Counted from the stretch's first letter, positions 34,481 through 47,356 are shown. The stretch is 64,000 nt of DNA from Streptomyces sp. NRRL S-87 (GCF_000719335.1 NZ_JOGB01000007.1:1-64000), one strand, 5' to 3'. The notes: generated by a model from the sequence alone, not told the origin. Program-made: numbers and translations.

Positions 34481-37400
34481 GTGCACCTCAAGGCCCTGAC
34501 CCTCCGCGGATTCAAATCCTTCGCCTCCGCCACGACACTGCGTTTCGAGCCGGGCATCACCTGCGTCGTGGGCCCCAACGGCTCCGGCAAGTCCAACGTC
34601 GTGGACGCGCTCAGCTGGGTCATGGGGGAGCAGGGCGCCAAGTCGCTGCGCGGCGGCAAGATGGAGGACGTCATCTTCGCCGGCACCACCGGGCGGCCGC
34701 CGCTCGGCCGCGCGGAGGTCTCGCTGACCATCGACAACTCCGACGGTGCCCTGCCGATCGACTACGCCGAGGTCACCATCACCCGGATCATGTTCCGGGG
34801 CGGCAGCAGCGAGTACCAGATCAACGGCGACACCTGCCGGCTGCTCGACATCCAGGACCTGCTCTCCGACTCCGGCATCGGCCGCGAGATGCACGTCATC
34901 GTCGGACAGGGGCAGCTCGACTCCGTCCTGCACGCCGACCCGACGGGCCGCCGGGCCTTCATCGAGGAGGCCGCCGGCGTCCTCAAGCACCGCAAGCGCA
35001 AGGAGAAGGCGCTCCGCAAGCTCGACGCCATGCAGGCGAACCTCGCGCGCGTCCAGGACCTGACCGAGGAACTGCGCCGGCAGCTCAAGCCGCTCGGCCG
35101 GCAGGCGGCGGTGGCCCGGCGGGCCGCCGTCATCCAGGCGGACCTGCGCGACGCACGGCTGCGGCTGCTGGCCGACGACCTGGTGACGCTGCGGGCCGCG
35201 CTGGCCGCCGAGGTCGCCGACGAGGCCGCGCTCAAGGAGCGCAAGGAGGCCGCCGAGGCCGAACTGGCGACGGCGCTGCGCCGTGAGGCCGAACTGGAGG
35301 AGGCCGTGCGGGAGCTGGCGCCGCGGCTGCGGCAGGCCCAGCAGACCTGGCACGAGCTGTCCCAGCTGGCCGAGCGGGTGCGGGGTACCGCGTCGCTGGC
35401 CCAGGCCCGGGTGCGCAGCGCGACCGCGCCGGCGGAGGAGGAGCGGCGCGGCCGCGACCCCGAGGACATGGAGCGCGAGGCCGCCCGGATCCGCGAGCAG
35501 GAGGCCGAGCTGACGGCCGCGCTGGAGGCCGCGGAGCGGGCGCTGGAGGACACCGTCGCCCACCGTGCCGAACTGGAGCGCGAACTGGCCGTGGAGGAGC
35601 GGCGGCTGAAGGACGTCGCGCGGGCCGTCGCCGACCGGCGGGAAGGGCTCGCGCGGCTCAGCGGTCAGGTGGCCGCCGCCCGCTCGCGGGCCGCGGCCGC
35701 GCAGGCCGAGATCGACCGGCTCGCCCAGGCGCGGGACGCCGCGGCCGAGCGGGCGGTGCACGCGCAGGAGGAGTACGAGGAACTGCGGGCCGAGGTCGAG
35801 GACCTGGAGGCCGGCGACACGTCGCTGGGGGAGGAGTACGAGGCGGCCCGGGAGGCCCTCGCCGCGGCGGAGGCCGACCTCGGCGCGGCCCGCGACGAGC
35901 TGGCCGGGGCGGAGCGCTCGCGGGCGGCGGTGGCGGCCCGCCGCGAGGCCCTCGCCCTGGGGCTGCGGCGCAAGGACGGCACCGGTGCGCTGCTGGCGGC
36001 CCGGGACCGGCTCACCGGCGTGCTCGGTCCGGCCGCCGAACTGCTGTCCGTCACACCGGGGTACGAGATCCCGGTCGCGGCCGCGCTGGGAGCCGCTGCC
36101 GACGCGCTCGCCGTGGCCGACCCGGCGGCCGCGGCGGCCGCCCTGCGGCACCTGCGCGACGGCGACGCCGGCCGCGCGACGCTCCTGATCACGGGCCGAG
36201 CTGCCGAAGCCGCCCGGCCCGCCGGTGCCGTACCGGCCCAGCACGGTTCCGGCGGGCCGGGCGGAGCGGCGGCGCCGGTCGGGACGCCGGTCGCCACAGG
36301 CGGCGCCGAGGGGCAGCTCCGCCACCCCGCCCCCGAAGCCGCGTCGCCCGAAGCCGCGTCGCCCGCAGCCGTGTCGGCCGAGGCGGCACCGGGCAGGGGC
36401 GGCCCGTGCGTGGCCGAGCTCGACGGGGCGGCCGGGGTCGGCGCCTTCCTGGCGGGGCCCGCCGGAGTGGTGGCGGCCGCGCGGTGGGTGGTGCGGGACC
36501 ACGTCGTCGTGGCCGGACTCGACGAGGCCGAGGCGCTGGTGCGCGAGCGGCCCGGGGTCGTGGCGGTCACCGGGGACGGGGACGTCCTCGGGGCGCACCT
36601 CGCGCACGGCGGTTCCGCCGGCGCACCGAGCCTCCTGGAGGTCCGGGCGGCCGTGGACGAGGCCGCCGCGGAGCTCGCCCGACTGGACGAGCGCTGCGCG
36701 GCGCTGACCGTACGCCGGGAGGAGGCCGCGGCACGGCGGGCCGAGTGCGCCGCACGGGTGGAGGAGCTGGGCCGGCGCCGGCGGGCGGCGGAGAAGGAAC
36801 GGTCCGGCCACGCCCAGCAACTCGGCCGGCTCGCCGGACAGGCCCGCGCGGCCGCGGGCGAGGCCGAGCGCAGCGCCGCCGCGACCGCCAGGGCCCAGGA
36901 CGCGGTGGAGGAGGCCCTGGCCCAGGCCGAGGAGCTGGCCGAGCGGCTCGCGACGGCCGAGGAGATGCCGCTCGACGAGGAGCCGGACCACGCGGTGCGC
37001 GACCGGCTCGCCGCCGACGGGGCCAACGCCCGGCAGACCGAGATGGAGGCCCGGCTCCAGCTGCGCACCCACGAGGAGCGGGTGCGCGGCCTGGCCGGCC
37101 GCGCCGACGCCCTCGACCGCGGCGCCCGCGCCGAGCGCGAGGCCCGGGCCCGGGCCGAGCAGCGGCGCGCCCGCCGCCGGCACGAGGCCGACGTGGCCTC
37201 CGCGGTGGCGGACGGCGCGGGCCAGCTGCTGCGCCACATCGAGGTCTCCGTCGGACGCAGCGCCCGTGAGCGCGACGCCGCCGAGCAGGCCAAGGTCGCG
37301 CGCGAGCAGGAGCTCGCCCGGGAGCGCGACCGCGGCCGCGGCCTCAAGGGCGAACTCGACAAGCTCACCGACTCCGTCCACCGTGGCGAGGTGCTCGGCG

Positions 37401-38227
37401 CCGAGAAGCGGCTGCGCATCGAGGCCGTGGAGGCCAAGGCCCTGGAGGAGCTGGGCGTCGAGCCCGCCGGCCTGGTCGCCGATTACGGTCCCGACCAGCC
37501 CGTGCCCCCCTCGCCGCCCGCCGAGGGGGAGGTGCTGCCCGAGGACCCGGAGCACCCGCGCAACCGGCCGGGACCGTTCGTCCGCGCCCAGCAGGAGAAG
37601 CGGCTGAAGGCGGCCGAGCGCGCCTACCAGCAGCTCGGCAAGGTCAACCCGCTCGCGCTGGAGGAGTTCGCGGCGCTGGAGGAGCGGCACAAGTTCCTGA
37701 GCGAGCAGCTGGAGGACCTCCGCAAGACGCGGGCCGACCTGCTTCAGGTCGTGAAGGAGGTGGACGCACGGGTCGAGCAGGTCTTCACCGAGGCCTACCG
37801 GGACACCGCCCGGGAGTTCGAGGGCGTGTTCTCCCGGCTCTTCCCGGGCGGCGAGGGCCGCCTCGTCCTCACCGACCCGGACGACATGCTGACCACCGGC
37901 GTGGACGTCGAGGCGCGCCCGCCGGGCAAGAAGGTCAAGCGGCTGTCGCTGCTGTCGGGCGGCGAGCGCTCGCTCACCGCTGTCGCGCTGCTGGTGTCGA
38001 TCTTCAAGGCGAGGCCGAGCCCGTTCTACGTCATGGACGAGGTCGAGGCGGCCCTCGACGACACCAACCTCCAGCGGCTGATCCGGATCATGCAGGAGCT
38101 CCAGGAGAGCTCGCAGCTGATCGTGATCACGCACCAGAAGCGCACGATGGAGGTCGCGGACGCGCTCTACGGCGTCTCGATGCAGGGCGACGGCGTCTCG
38201 AAGGTCATCAGCCAGCGGCTCCGGTGA
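34481..38227 (+). CDS. smc: Chromosome segregation protein SMC
   Basis: A 1248-residue condensin ATPase. Walker A is GPNGSGKSNV at residues 31-40, and GEQGAKSLRGGKMEDVIFAG follows. Two long Glu/Arg/Ala coiled-coil arms run at about 170-510 and 680-1000. The hinge is near 520-670, and the C-terminal head carries LSGGERSLTAVALL near 1158 and Walker B YVMDEVEAALDDTN. The hinge contains an Ala/Pro/Gly low-complexity insertion at about residues 575-645, so the protein is some 60 residues longer than I expect for the family. Start is GTG. SMC works with ScpAB and ParB to organise the chromosome. Confidence 0.96.
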   Translation: MHLKALTLRGFKSFASATTLRFEPGITCVVGPNGSGKSNVVDALSWVMGEQGAKSLRGGKMEDVIFAGTTGRPPLGRAEVSLTIDNSDGALPIDYAEVTITRIMFRGGSSEYQINGDTCRLLDIQDLLSDSGIGREMHVIVGQGQLDSVLHADPTGRRAFIEEAAGVLKHRKRKEKALRKLDAMQANLARVQDLTEELRRQLKPLGRQAAVARRAAVIQADLRDARLRLLADDLVTLRAALAAEVADEAALKERKEAAEAELATALRREAELEEAVRELAPRLRQAQQTWHELSQLAERVRGTASLAQARVRSATAPAEEERRGRDPEDMEREAARIREQEAELTAALEAAERALEDTVAHRAELERELAVEERRLKDVARAVADRREGLARLSGQVAAARSRAAAAQAEIDRLAQARDAAAERAVHAQEEYEELRAEVEDLEAGDTSLGEEYEAAREALAAAEADLGAARDELAGAERSRAAVAARREALALGLRRKDGTGALLAARDRLTGVLGPAAELLSVTPGYEIPVAAALGAAADALAVADPAAAAAALRHLRDGDAGRATLLITGRAAEAARPAGAVPAQHGSGGPGGAAAPVGTPVATGGAEGQLRHPAPEAASPEAASPAAVSAEAAPGRGGPCVAELDGAAGVGAFLAGPAGVVAAARWVVRDHVVVAGLDEAEALVRERPGVVAVTGDGDVLGAHLAHGGSAGAPSLLEVRAAVDEAAAELARLDERCAALTVRREEAAARRAECAARVEELGRRRRAAEKERSGHAQQLGRLAGQARAAAGEAERSAAATARAQDAVEEALAQAEELAERLATAEEMPLDEEPDHAVRDRLAADGANARQTEMEARLQLRTHEERVRGLAGRADALDRGARAEREARARAEQRRARRRHEADVASAVADGAGQLLRHIEVSVGRSARERDAAEQAKVAREQELARERDRGRGLKGELDKLTDSVHRGEVLGAEKRLRIEAVEAKALEELGVEPAGLVADYGPDQPVPPSPPAEGEVLPEDPEHPRNRPGPFVRAQQEKRLKAAERAYQQLGKVNPLALEEFAALEERHKFLSEQLEDLRKTRADLLQVVKEVDARVEQVFTEAYRDTAREFEGVFSRLFPGGEGRLVLTDPDDMLTTGVDVEARPPGKKVKRLSLLSGGERSLTAVALLVSIFKARPSPFYVMDEVEAALDDTNLQRLIRIMQELQESSQLIVITHQKRTMEVADALYGVSMQGDGVSKVISQRLR

Positions 38228-38262
38228 TCCTGGGCGCCGCGGCACCTTCCAGGCGACTTATG

Positions 38263-38348
38263 TTCAAGCCTTGAATGAAAGCGATCGCGGAGCGGCATGA
38301 GGGTGGCCCTTGGGTGGGTATTGACTTAAAAAACTGAACACATAGGCT
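38263..38348 (+). promoter_or_regulatory. glcP promoter with upstream dyad
   Basis: TTGACT (38321-38326) and TAGGCT (38343-38348) with 16-base spacing form a good vegetative promoter in an AT-rich island. A perfect dyad TTCAAG-C-CTTGAA (38263-38275) lies about 45 bases upstream and may bind a regulator. Confidence 0.6.
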
Positions 38349-38464
38349 TCCGTGCGCTGCCCCTCGTCTTCAGATGCGCGCGATCTTGACCTGTGCGCCA
38401 CTGGTATCGGACGACGACACACCCCACCCGCCCGCCGCCGCAGCCGGGCACGCAGGAGCACACC

Positions 38465-39895
38465 TTGACCAGCACAGCGCAGGAGTCCGCGCCGGGCCCC
38501 CGCCCGGCGTCCGCACCCGACCACCTCGGCCACGTCATCTTCATCACGGCGGCCGCTGCCATGGGCGGCTTCCTCTTCGGCTACGACAGCTCCGTCATCA
38601 ACGGCGCCGTCGTGGCGATCCGGGAGCGTTTCGACATCGGCTCGGAGGCCCTCGCCCAGGTGATCGCCGCCGCGCTGATCGGCTGCGCCGTCGGAGCCGC
38701 CGCCGCGGGCCGGCTCGCGGACCGGATCGGCCGCATCCGCGTGATGCAGATCGCCGCCGTGCTGTTCAGTGCCAGCGCCATCGGCTCGGCCCTGCCGTTC
38801 GCCCTGTGGGACCTCGCCATGTGGCGCGTCATCGGCGGCTTCGGCATCGGCATGGCCTCCGTCATCGGTCCCGCGTACATCGCCGAGGTCTCGCCGCCCG
38901 CCTACCGCGGCCGCCTGGCCTCGTTCCAGCAGGCCGCCATCGTGACCGGCATCGCCATCTCCCAGCTGGTCAACTGGGGCATCCTCAACCTCGCCGACGG
39001 CGAGCAGCGCGGCACGATCGGCGGGCTGGAGGCCTGGCAGTGGATGCTGGGCGTCATGGTCGTCCCGGCCGTCATCTACGGCCTGCTGTCCTTCGTGATC
39101 CCCGAGTCCCCGCGCTTCCTGATCTCCGCGGGCCGCGAGGAGGCGGCGAAGAAGGTCCTGCGCGAGGTCGAGGGCGAGCGGAGCGACGTCGACGCGCGCG
39201 TGGCGGAGATCCGCACCGCGATGCACTCCGAGGTCAAGTCCACCTTCAAGGACCTGCTCGGCGGCCGCTTCGGCCTGCTGCCCATCGTCTGGGTCGGCAT
39301 CGGGCTGTCCGTCTTCCAGCAGCTCGTCGGCATCAACGTGATCTTCTACTACAGCTCCTCGCTGTGGCAGTCCGTGGGCATCGACCCGAGCAGCTCGTTC
39401 TTCTACTCCTTCACCACGTCGATCATCAACATCATCGGCACCGTGATCGCGATGATCTTCGTGGACCGGATCGGCCGCAAGCCGCTCGCCCTGATCGGTT
39501 CCGCCGGCATGGCCGTCTCCCTCGGCGTCGCCGCCTGGGCCTTCTCGTACAAGACCGAGGTCGGCGGCGAGATCTCCATGCCGGAGACCCAGGGCGCCGT
39601 GGCCCTGATCGCCGCGCACTCCTTCGTCCTCTTCTTCGCCCTCTCCTGGGGCGTGGTGGTCTGGGTGCTGCTCGGCGAGATGTTCCCCAACCGCATCCGG
39701 GCCGCGGCCCTCGGCGTGGCCGCCGCCGCGCAGTGGATGGCCAACTGGGCCATCACCGTCAGCTTCCCGAGCCTGGCCGACTGGAGCCTCTCGGGCGCCT
39801 ACGTGATCTACACCTGCTTCGCCGTGCTCTCGATTCCGTTCGTCCTTAAATGGGTGCCGGAGACCAAGGGCAAGGCGCTGGAGGAGATGGGCTAA
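38465..39895 (+). CDS. glcP: Glucose/sugar MFS permease GlcP
   Basis: A 476-residue sugar porter with twelve predicted membrane helices. Family motifs are GFLFGYDSSVINGAV, GRLADRIGR (loop 2-3), PESPRFLISAGREE, QQLVGINVIFYYSSSLW and the C-terminal VPETKGKALEEMG. These match the major facilitator sugar transporters, and streptomycete GlcP is the main glucose permease (from memory of the syntenic gene). The TTG at 38465 follows CAGGAG by seven bases and gives the conserved LTSTAQ N-terminus. An upstream frame extension lacks coding character. Confidence 0.92.
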   Translation: MTSTAQESAPGPRPASAPDHLGHVIFITAAAAMGGFLFGYDSSVINGAVVAIRERFDIGSEALAQVIAAALIGCAVGAAAAGRLADRIGRIRVMQIAAVLFSASAIGSALPFALWDLAMWRVIGGFGIGMASVIGPAYIAEVSPPAYRGRLASFQQAAIVTGIAISQLVNWGILNLADGEQRGTIGGLEAWQWMLGVMVVPAVIYGLLSFVIPESPRFLISAGREEAAKKVLREVEGERSDVDARVAEIRTAMHSEVKSTFKDLLGGRFGLLPIVWVGIGLSVFQQLVGINVIFYYSSSLWQSVGIDPSSSFFYSFTTSIINIIGTVIAMIFVDRIGRKPLALIGSAGMAVSLGVAAWAFSYKTEVGGEISMPETQGAVALIAAHSFVLFFALSWGVVVWVLLGEMFPNRIRAAALGVAAAAQWMANWAITVSFPSLADWSLSGAYVIYTCFAVLSIPFVLKWVPETKGKALEEMG

Positions 39896-39927
39896 CCCCC
39901 CGCCGGCCCCTCTCCTCGCACCAAGGA

Positions 39928-39962
39928 CGCTGCCCCGGACCGCCGATCGGCCCGGGGCAGCG
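39928..39962. terminator. Hairpin between convergent glcP and LLM oxidoreductase genes
   Basis: CGCTGCCCCGG and CCGGGGCAGCG (11 bases each) are separated by 13 bases that can form a small inner stem. It serves both convergent genes. Confidence 0.7.
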
Positions 39963-39977
39963 CCGTGCCGTCCGGCG

Positions 39978-40964
39978 TCAGCCCTTGAGTGCGGGCAGCA
40001 CCCGCTCGCACATCAGGTGCAGGCTCCGCCAGCCCTCGTCCACCGGCATCCCGCCGCACAGCGGGTGCAGGACGAAGTTCCCCGCCTCGCCCGCCCCGCG
40101 CGCGTACGCCACCGCCTCCTCCGGCGCCAGGATCCGGTAGACCCCCTCGGCCCGCAGCTCCTCGACCGTGCGGGCGCCGGACCGCACCGCCGAGCGGATG
40201 TCCTTGGACTGCCAGGAGGCGTACATCCCCGCCTCGTGCAGGAAGTGCTTCCCGTACGCCGCCCACGCCCGGTCCGGGTCCTCGGCGACGTGCAGCAGCG
40301 GCGTCTGCCGCGCGGGCATCATGCAGAACCCCTCGGTGCCGTACTCGGCGAGCCGCTCCCCGTAGTACGCCTCCAGCTCCGGCAGGTGCGCGCTCGGGAA
40401 GAACGGCAGCCCGAGCCGGGCCGCCCGCCGCGCGGCGGCCTTCGAACTGCCGCCCACCAGCAGCATCGGGTGCGGCTGGGTGAAGGGCGCCGGCGTCACC
40501 CTCACCGTGCGGCCCCGGAACTCGAAGGGCTCGCCGGTCCACGCCTGCAGCAGCGTCTCCAACAGCTCGTCCTGGAGCCGGCCGCGCCGTCCCCACTCCA
40601 CCCCGTGCTGCTCGTACTCCTCGGGCCGGTAGCCGATGCCCGCCACCGTCACCAGCCGGCCGCCGCCGATCAGGTCCAGCACGGCGATGTCCTCGGCCAC
40701 CTTCAGGGGGTCGTGCAGCGGGCCGATGATCGCCGAGACGGTCACCGCGATCCGCCGGGTCGCGCCGAGGACCGCGCCGGCGAAGGTGAAGGGAGAGGGC
40801 AGCCAGTTGTTGTCCGTGCCGTGGTGCTCCTCGGTCTGGACGGTGTCGATCCCCCGGTCGTCCGCGTACCGGGCCATCTCCACCGCCGCCCGGTAGCGGG
40901 CGGCGAGCGTCTCGGGGGTGCCGTCGGGGTCGACGAGGTTGAACCGGGCCACGGTGATGGGCAT
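39978..40964 (-). CDS. LLM-class flavin-dependent oxidoreductase
   Basis: A 328-residue TIM-barrel protein of the luciferase-like monooxygenase family, using FMN or F420. Features are ARYADDRGIDTVQTEEHHG, the barrel strand RIAVTVSAIIGPLHDPLKVAED, GGGRLVTVAGIGYRPEEY, PMLLVGGSSKAAARRAARLG and LAPEEAVAYAR. The EHHG and GIGYR elements are typical of bacterial LLM enzymes. GGAGGGGG precedes the ATG. It is divergent from ftsY; the substrate is unknown. Confidence 0.9.
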   Translation of the reverse strand: MPITVARFNLVDPDGTPETLAARYRAAVEMARYADDRGIDTVQTEEHHGTDNNWLPSPFTFAGAVLGATRRIAVTVSAIIGPLHDPLKVAEDIAVLDLIGGGRLVTVAGIGYRPEEYEQHGVEWGRRGRLQDELLETLLQAWTGEPFEFRGRTVRVTPAPFTQPHPMLLVGGSSKAAARRAARLGLPFFPSAHLPELEAYYGERLAEYGTEGFCMMPARQTPLLHVAEDPDRAWAAYGKHFLHEAGMYASWQSKDIRSAVRSGARTVEELRAEGVYRILAPEEAVAYARGAGEAGNFVLHPLCGGMPVDEGWRSLHLMCERVLPALKG

Positions 40965-41154
40965 GGGAAGTCCCCCTCCGCCGGATGTGGGTGGCGAAGG
41001 GGGACGGTAGCTGACGCCACGTCAGTTGCACAGGGTCCCGGCGGGCCGTCGACGGAGGCGGGTGGTCCTGTAGGAAAACACAGGGCCGAGGGGCACCGCG
41101 GGCCCGGCGCGCGCCCCACGGGTGGGTGGCGGGGTCACGCATACTGAAGCGGTT

Positions 41155-42387
41155 ATGGAAATCCTGATTCTCGCTGTAGTCATCGCCCTGGTCGCGGTCG
41201 GCGCGATCGCGGGGCTCGTGGTCAGCAGCCGCAAGAAGAAGCAGCTGCCGCCCTCGGCGCCGACGGTCACCCCGACCATCACCGCCCCGCCCGCCGAACC
41301 GCAGGTGGGCGAGGACGCCGTCGAGACGGCGGAAGAACCACGCCGCACGATCGAGGAGGTCGACCTCCCCGACGCCGGCACCGCCGCCCCCGAAGCACCG
41401 GTCACCGTCGAGGAACCGGTCACCGCGGAGGAGGCCGAGGCCGCCCCCGCGATCGAGGTGCCGGAGCCCACCGCCGGCCGCCTGGTCCGGCTGCGCGCCC
41501 GCCTCGCCCGCTCCCAGAACTCGCTCGGCAAGGGCCTGCTGACCCTGCTCTCGCGCGAGCACCTCGACGACGACACCTGGGAGGAGATCGAGGAGACCCT
41601 CCTCGTCGCCGACGTCGGCGTCGCCCCCACCCAGGAGCTGGTCGACCGGCTGCGCGAGCGGGTCAAGGTGCTCGGCACCCGTACCCCCGACGAGCTGCGC
41701 GCCCTGCTGCGCGAGGAGCTCGTCACCCTCATCGACCCCGCCATGGACCGCACGCTCAAGACCGAGAGCGGCCTGGAGACCCCGGCCGTCGTGATGGTCG
41801 TCGGCGTCAACGGCACCGGCAAGACCACGACCACCGGCAAGCTCGCCCGCGTGCTGGTCGCCGACGGTCGCAGCGTCGTCCTGGGCGCGGCGGACACCTT
41901 CCGTGCCGCCGCCGCCGACCAGCTCCAGACCTGGGGCGAGCGCGTGGGCGCCCGCACCGTGCGCGGTCCGGAGGGCGGCGACCCGGCGTCGATCGCCTTC
42001 GACGCCGTCAAGGAGGGCATCGCCGAGAGCGCCGACGTCGTCCTCATCGACACGGCCGGCCGCCTGCACACCAAGACGGGCCTCATGGACGAGCTCGGCA
42101 AGGTCAAGCGCGTCGTCGAGAAGCACGGCCCGCTCGACGAGGTCCTGCTCGTCCTCGACGCCACCACCGGTCAGAACGGCCTCGTGCAGGCCCGCGTGTT
42201 CGCGGAGGTCGTGGACATCACCGGCATCGTGCTGACCAAGCTCGACGGCACCGCCAAGGGCGGCATCGTCGTCGCGGTCCAGCGCGAGCTCGGCGTTCCC
42301 GTCAAGCTCGTCGGCCTCGGCGAGGGCGCGGACGACCTGGCGCCGTTCGAGCCGGGCGCCTTCGTGGACGCCCTGATCGGCGACTGA
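41155..42387 (+). CDS. ftsY: Signal recognition particle receptor FtsY
   Basis: A 410-residue SRP receptor GTPase. Residues 2-22 form a membrane helix (ILILAVVIALVAVGAIAGLVV), a known feature of actinobacterial FtsY. An acidic A-domain (residues about 35-105) follows, then the NG domain with VVGVNGTGKTTTTGKLAR (G1) near 215-231, DTFRAAAADQL, IDTAGRLHTKTGLMDE and TKLDGTAKGG. It docks Ffh at the membrane. The ATG lacks a Shine-Dalgarno sequence; CATACT sits nine bases upstream, so the transcript may be leaderless. Confidence 0.97.
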   Translation: MEILILAVVIALVAVGAIAGLVVSSRKKKQLPPSAPTVTPTITAPPAEPQVGEDAVETAEEPRRTIEEVDLPDAGTAAPEAPVTVEEPVTAEEAEAAPAIEVPEPTAGRLVRLRARLARSQNSLGKGLLTLLSREHLDDDTWEEIEETLLVADVGVAPTQELVDRLRERVKVLGTRTPDELRALLREELVTLIDPAMDRTLKTESGLETPAVVMVVGVNGTGKTTTTGKLARVLVADGRSVVLGAADTFRAAAADQLQTWGERVGARTVRGPEGGDPASIAFDAVKEGIAESADVVLIDTAGRLHTKTGLMDELGKVKRVVEKHGPLDEVLLVLDATTGQNGLVQARVFAEVVDITGIVLTKLDGTAKGGIVVAVQRELGVPVKLVGLGEGADDLAPFEPGAFVDALIGD

Positions 42388-42410
42388 TCCGCCGGCCCCT
42401 CCCGTACGAC

Positions 42411-42444
42411 GAACGCCCCGCGCGACACATCGCGCGGGGCGTTC
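42411..42444 (+). terminator. Terminator of ftsY
   Basis: The perfect 15-base stem GAACGCCCCGCGCGA/TCGCGCGGGGCGTTC, with loop CACA, begins 24 bases after the stop. Confidence 0.85.
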
Positions 42445-42515
42445 CGGCGTAGCTGGGGGGAACTCGAGCGCTTCCACGTCGGGGTACGGGGGCTTCGCGA
42501 GGTGTGGGTCGCGTC

Positions 42516-42592
42516 GTGTGCGGGTCCCCTCGGCGCTTGAGGCGGCGCGGCCTGCAGGCCGCCCCCGTCAAGCGCCGAGGGGACCCACACAC
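42516..42592. repeat. Large inverted repeat with 25-bp arms
   Basis: Arms 42516-42540 and 42568-42592 are complementary at 24 of 25 positions (the exception is a wobble). The 27-base centre can form its own stem (GCGGCCTGCAGGCCGC). It lies between the ftsY terminator and the convergent prim-pol gene. Seventeen bases of the second arm recur at 5726-5742. No gene was seen in 42445-42732. Confidence 0.75.
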
Positions 42593-42648
42593 CGCGGGGC
42601 GGCCCGCAGGCAATCCCCACGGGCCGGCTTCCCGAAGCGGCCGCCGCG

Positions 42649-42741
42649 GAACCGATCCCCCAGAACCGGGCGACCCAGACCGATCCTCCTTGACCGCTCC
42701 ACCCAGACCCGATCCCCCCAGACCCGGTCCCCCTAGACCCG
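42649..42741. repeat. Degenerate tandem repeat of CCCAGACCCGATCC type
   Basis: About four to five imperfect copies of a 16-21 base unit (CCCAGACCCGATCCCC, CCCAGACCGATCCTCC, CCAGACCCGGTCCCCC, CTAGACCCGATGCACC) run up to the end of the prim-pol coding region. Confidence 0.55.
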
Positions 42742-43401
42742 ATGCACCCGATGGCAGATGTAGGCCAGCGTCCCCAGCAGCAGCCGTGCCTGCGGCGGCT
42801 GCCCCGCCGTGTCGAGGGTGGGCGGCCGCAGCCAGCCGACCGGGCCGAGGCCCGCGTGGTCCGACGGCGGGGCGGTGACGTACGTGCCCGTGCCGAGCGC
42901 CCGCAGGTCCAGGTCGGCGTCGTCCCAGCCCATCCGGTACAGCAGCTGCGGGAGCTCCGCCGCCGCGCCCGGCGCCACGAAGAACTGCGCCCGCCCGGTC
43001 GGCGTCACCGCCACCGGTCCCAGCGGCAACCCCATCCGCTCCAGCCGGACCAGCGCCCGCCGGCCCGCCTCCTCCGCCACCTCGATGACGTCGAAGGCCC
43101 GACCCGCCGGGAGCAGCACCGCCGCGCCCGGGAAGCCGCTCCACACCTCGGTCACCTCGTCGAGGGTCGCGCCCGCCGGGACCTCCGCCGCGAACGGCAG
43201 CGGATGCGCCCCGGGGGCCGCGCACCGCGCGTCCCCGCAGGAGCACTCCCCGGCCGCAGAGGCGCGGACGCCGGGGACCACGTCCCAGCCCCACAGTCCG
43301 GTGTACTCCGCCACTGTTGTGCACTCCGACGTCCGGCCGCGCCGCCGCGAGCCGGACCGGAACTCCCTGGTGCCACGGCTGCCGCCGATCGTGAAGCCCA
43401 T
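42733..43401 (-). CDS. Prim-pol (bifunctional DNA primase/polymerase N-terminal) domain protein
   Basis: A 222-residue protein resembling the archaeo-eukaryotic-type primase/polymerase N-terminal domain. Features are a CSCGDARCAAPGAHP Cys/His knuckle, an EVWSGFPGAAVLLPAGRAFDVIEV segment (DVIEV replacing the usual Asp-hx-Asp metal motif) and a late GTGTYVTAPPSDH region. The expected catalytic D-x-D pair is not evident (FDVIE is the nearest), so activity is uncertain. There is no attached helicase. It is divergent from nsdA across 383 bases, and in streptomycetes it sits in this place stably (from memory). Confidence 0.75.
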   Translation of the reverse strand: MGFTIGGSRGTREFRSGSRRRGRTSECTTVAEYTGLWGWDVVPGVRASAAGECSCGDARCAAPGAHPLPFAAEVPAGATLDEVTEVWSGFPGAAVLLPAGRAFDVIEVAEEAGRRALVRLERMGLPLGPVAVTPTGRAQFFVAPGAAAELPQLLYRMGWDDADLDLRALGTGTYVTAPPSDHAGLGPVGWLRPPTLDTAGQPPQARLLLGTLAYICHRVHRV

Positions 43402-43570
43402 GCCCCCTCCAACGGGTCAACTCGCCGGTGGTTACGAGGCCGTCGCACCCGGGGCCGCGCCGCCGTCCGGCGCACTCCCCGCCGGACGCGCCCCGGTGTA
43501 CACCGTTCCGCCACCGTTTCGCCCACGCACTGCCATCGAAAGCGTGTGGTGTCCAGTGAATCGCGGTTGA

Positions 43571-47308
<3,738 letters not shown>

Positions 47309-47356
47309 AGCCGTACACCTCCGCACACCGCAGAGCTGCACGAACGGAGCCCCAGG

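Noticed and set aside
34037..38245. A 1402-codon open frame on the minus strand opposite smc
   Set aside because: It is antisense to a gene with clear Walker A and signature motifs, and its own composition is that of a shadow frame.
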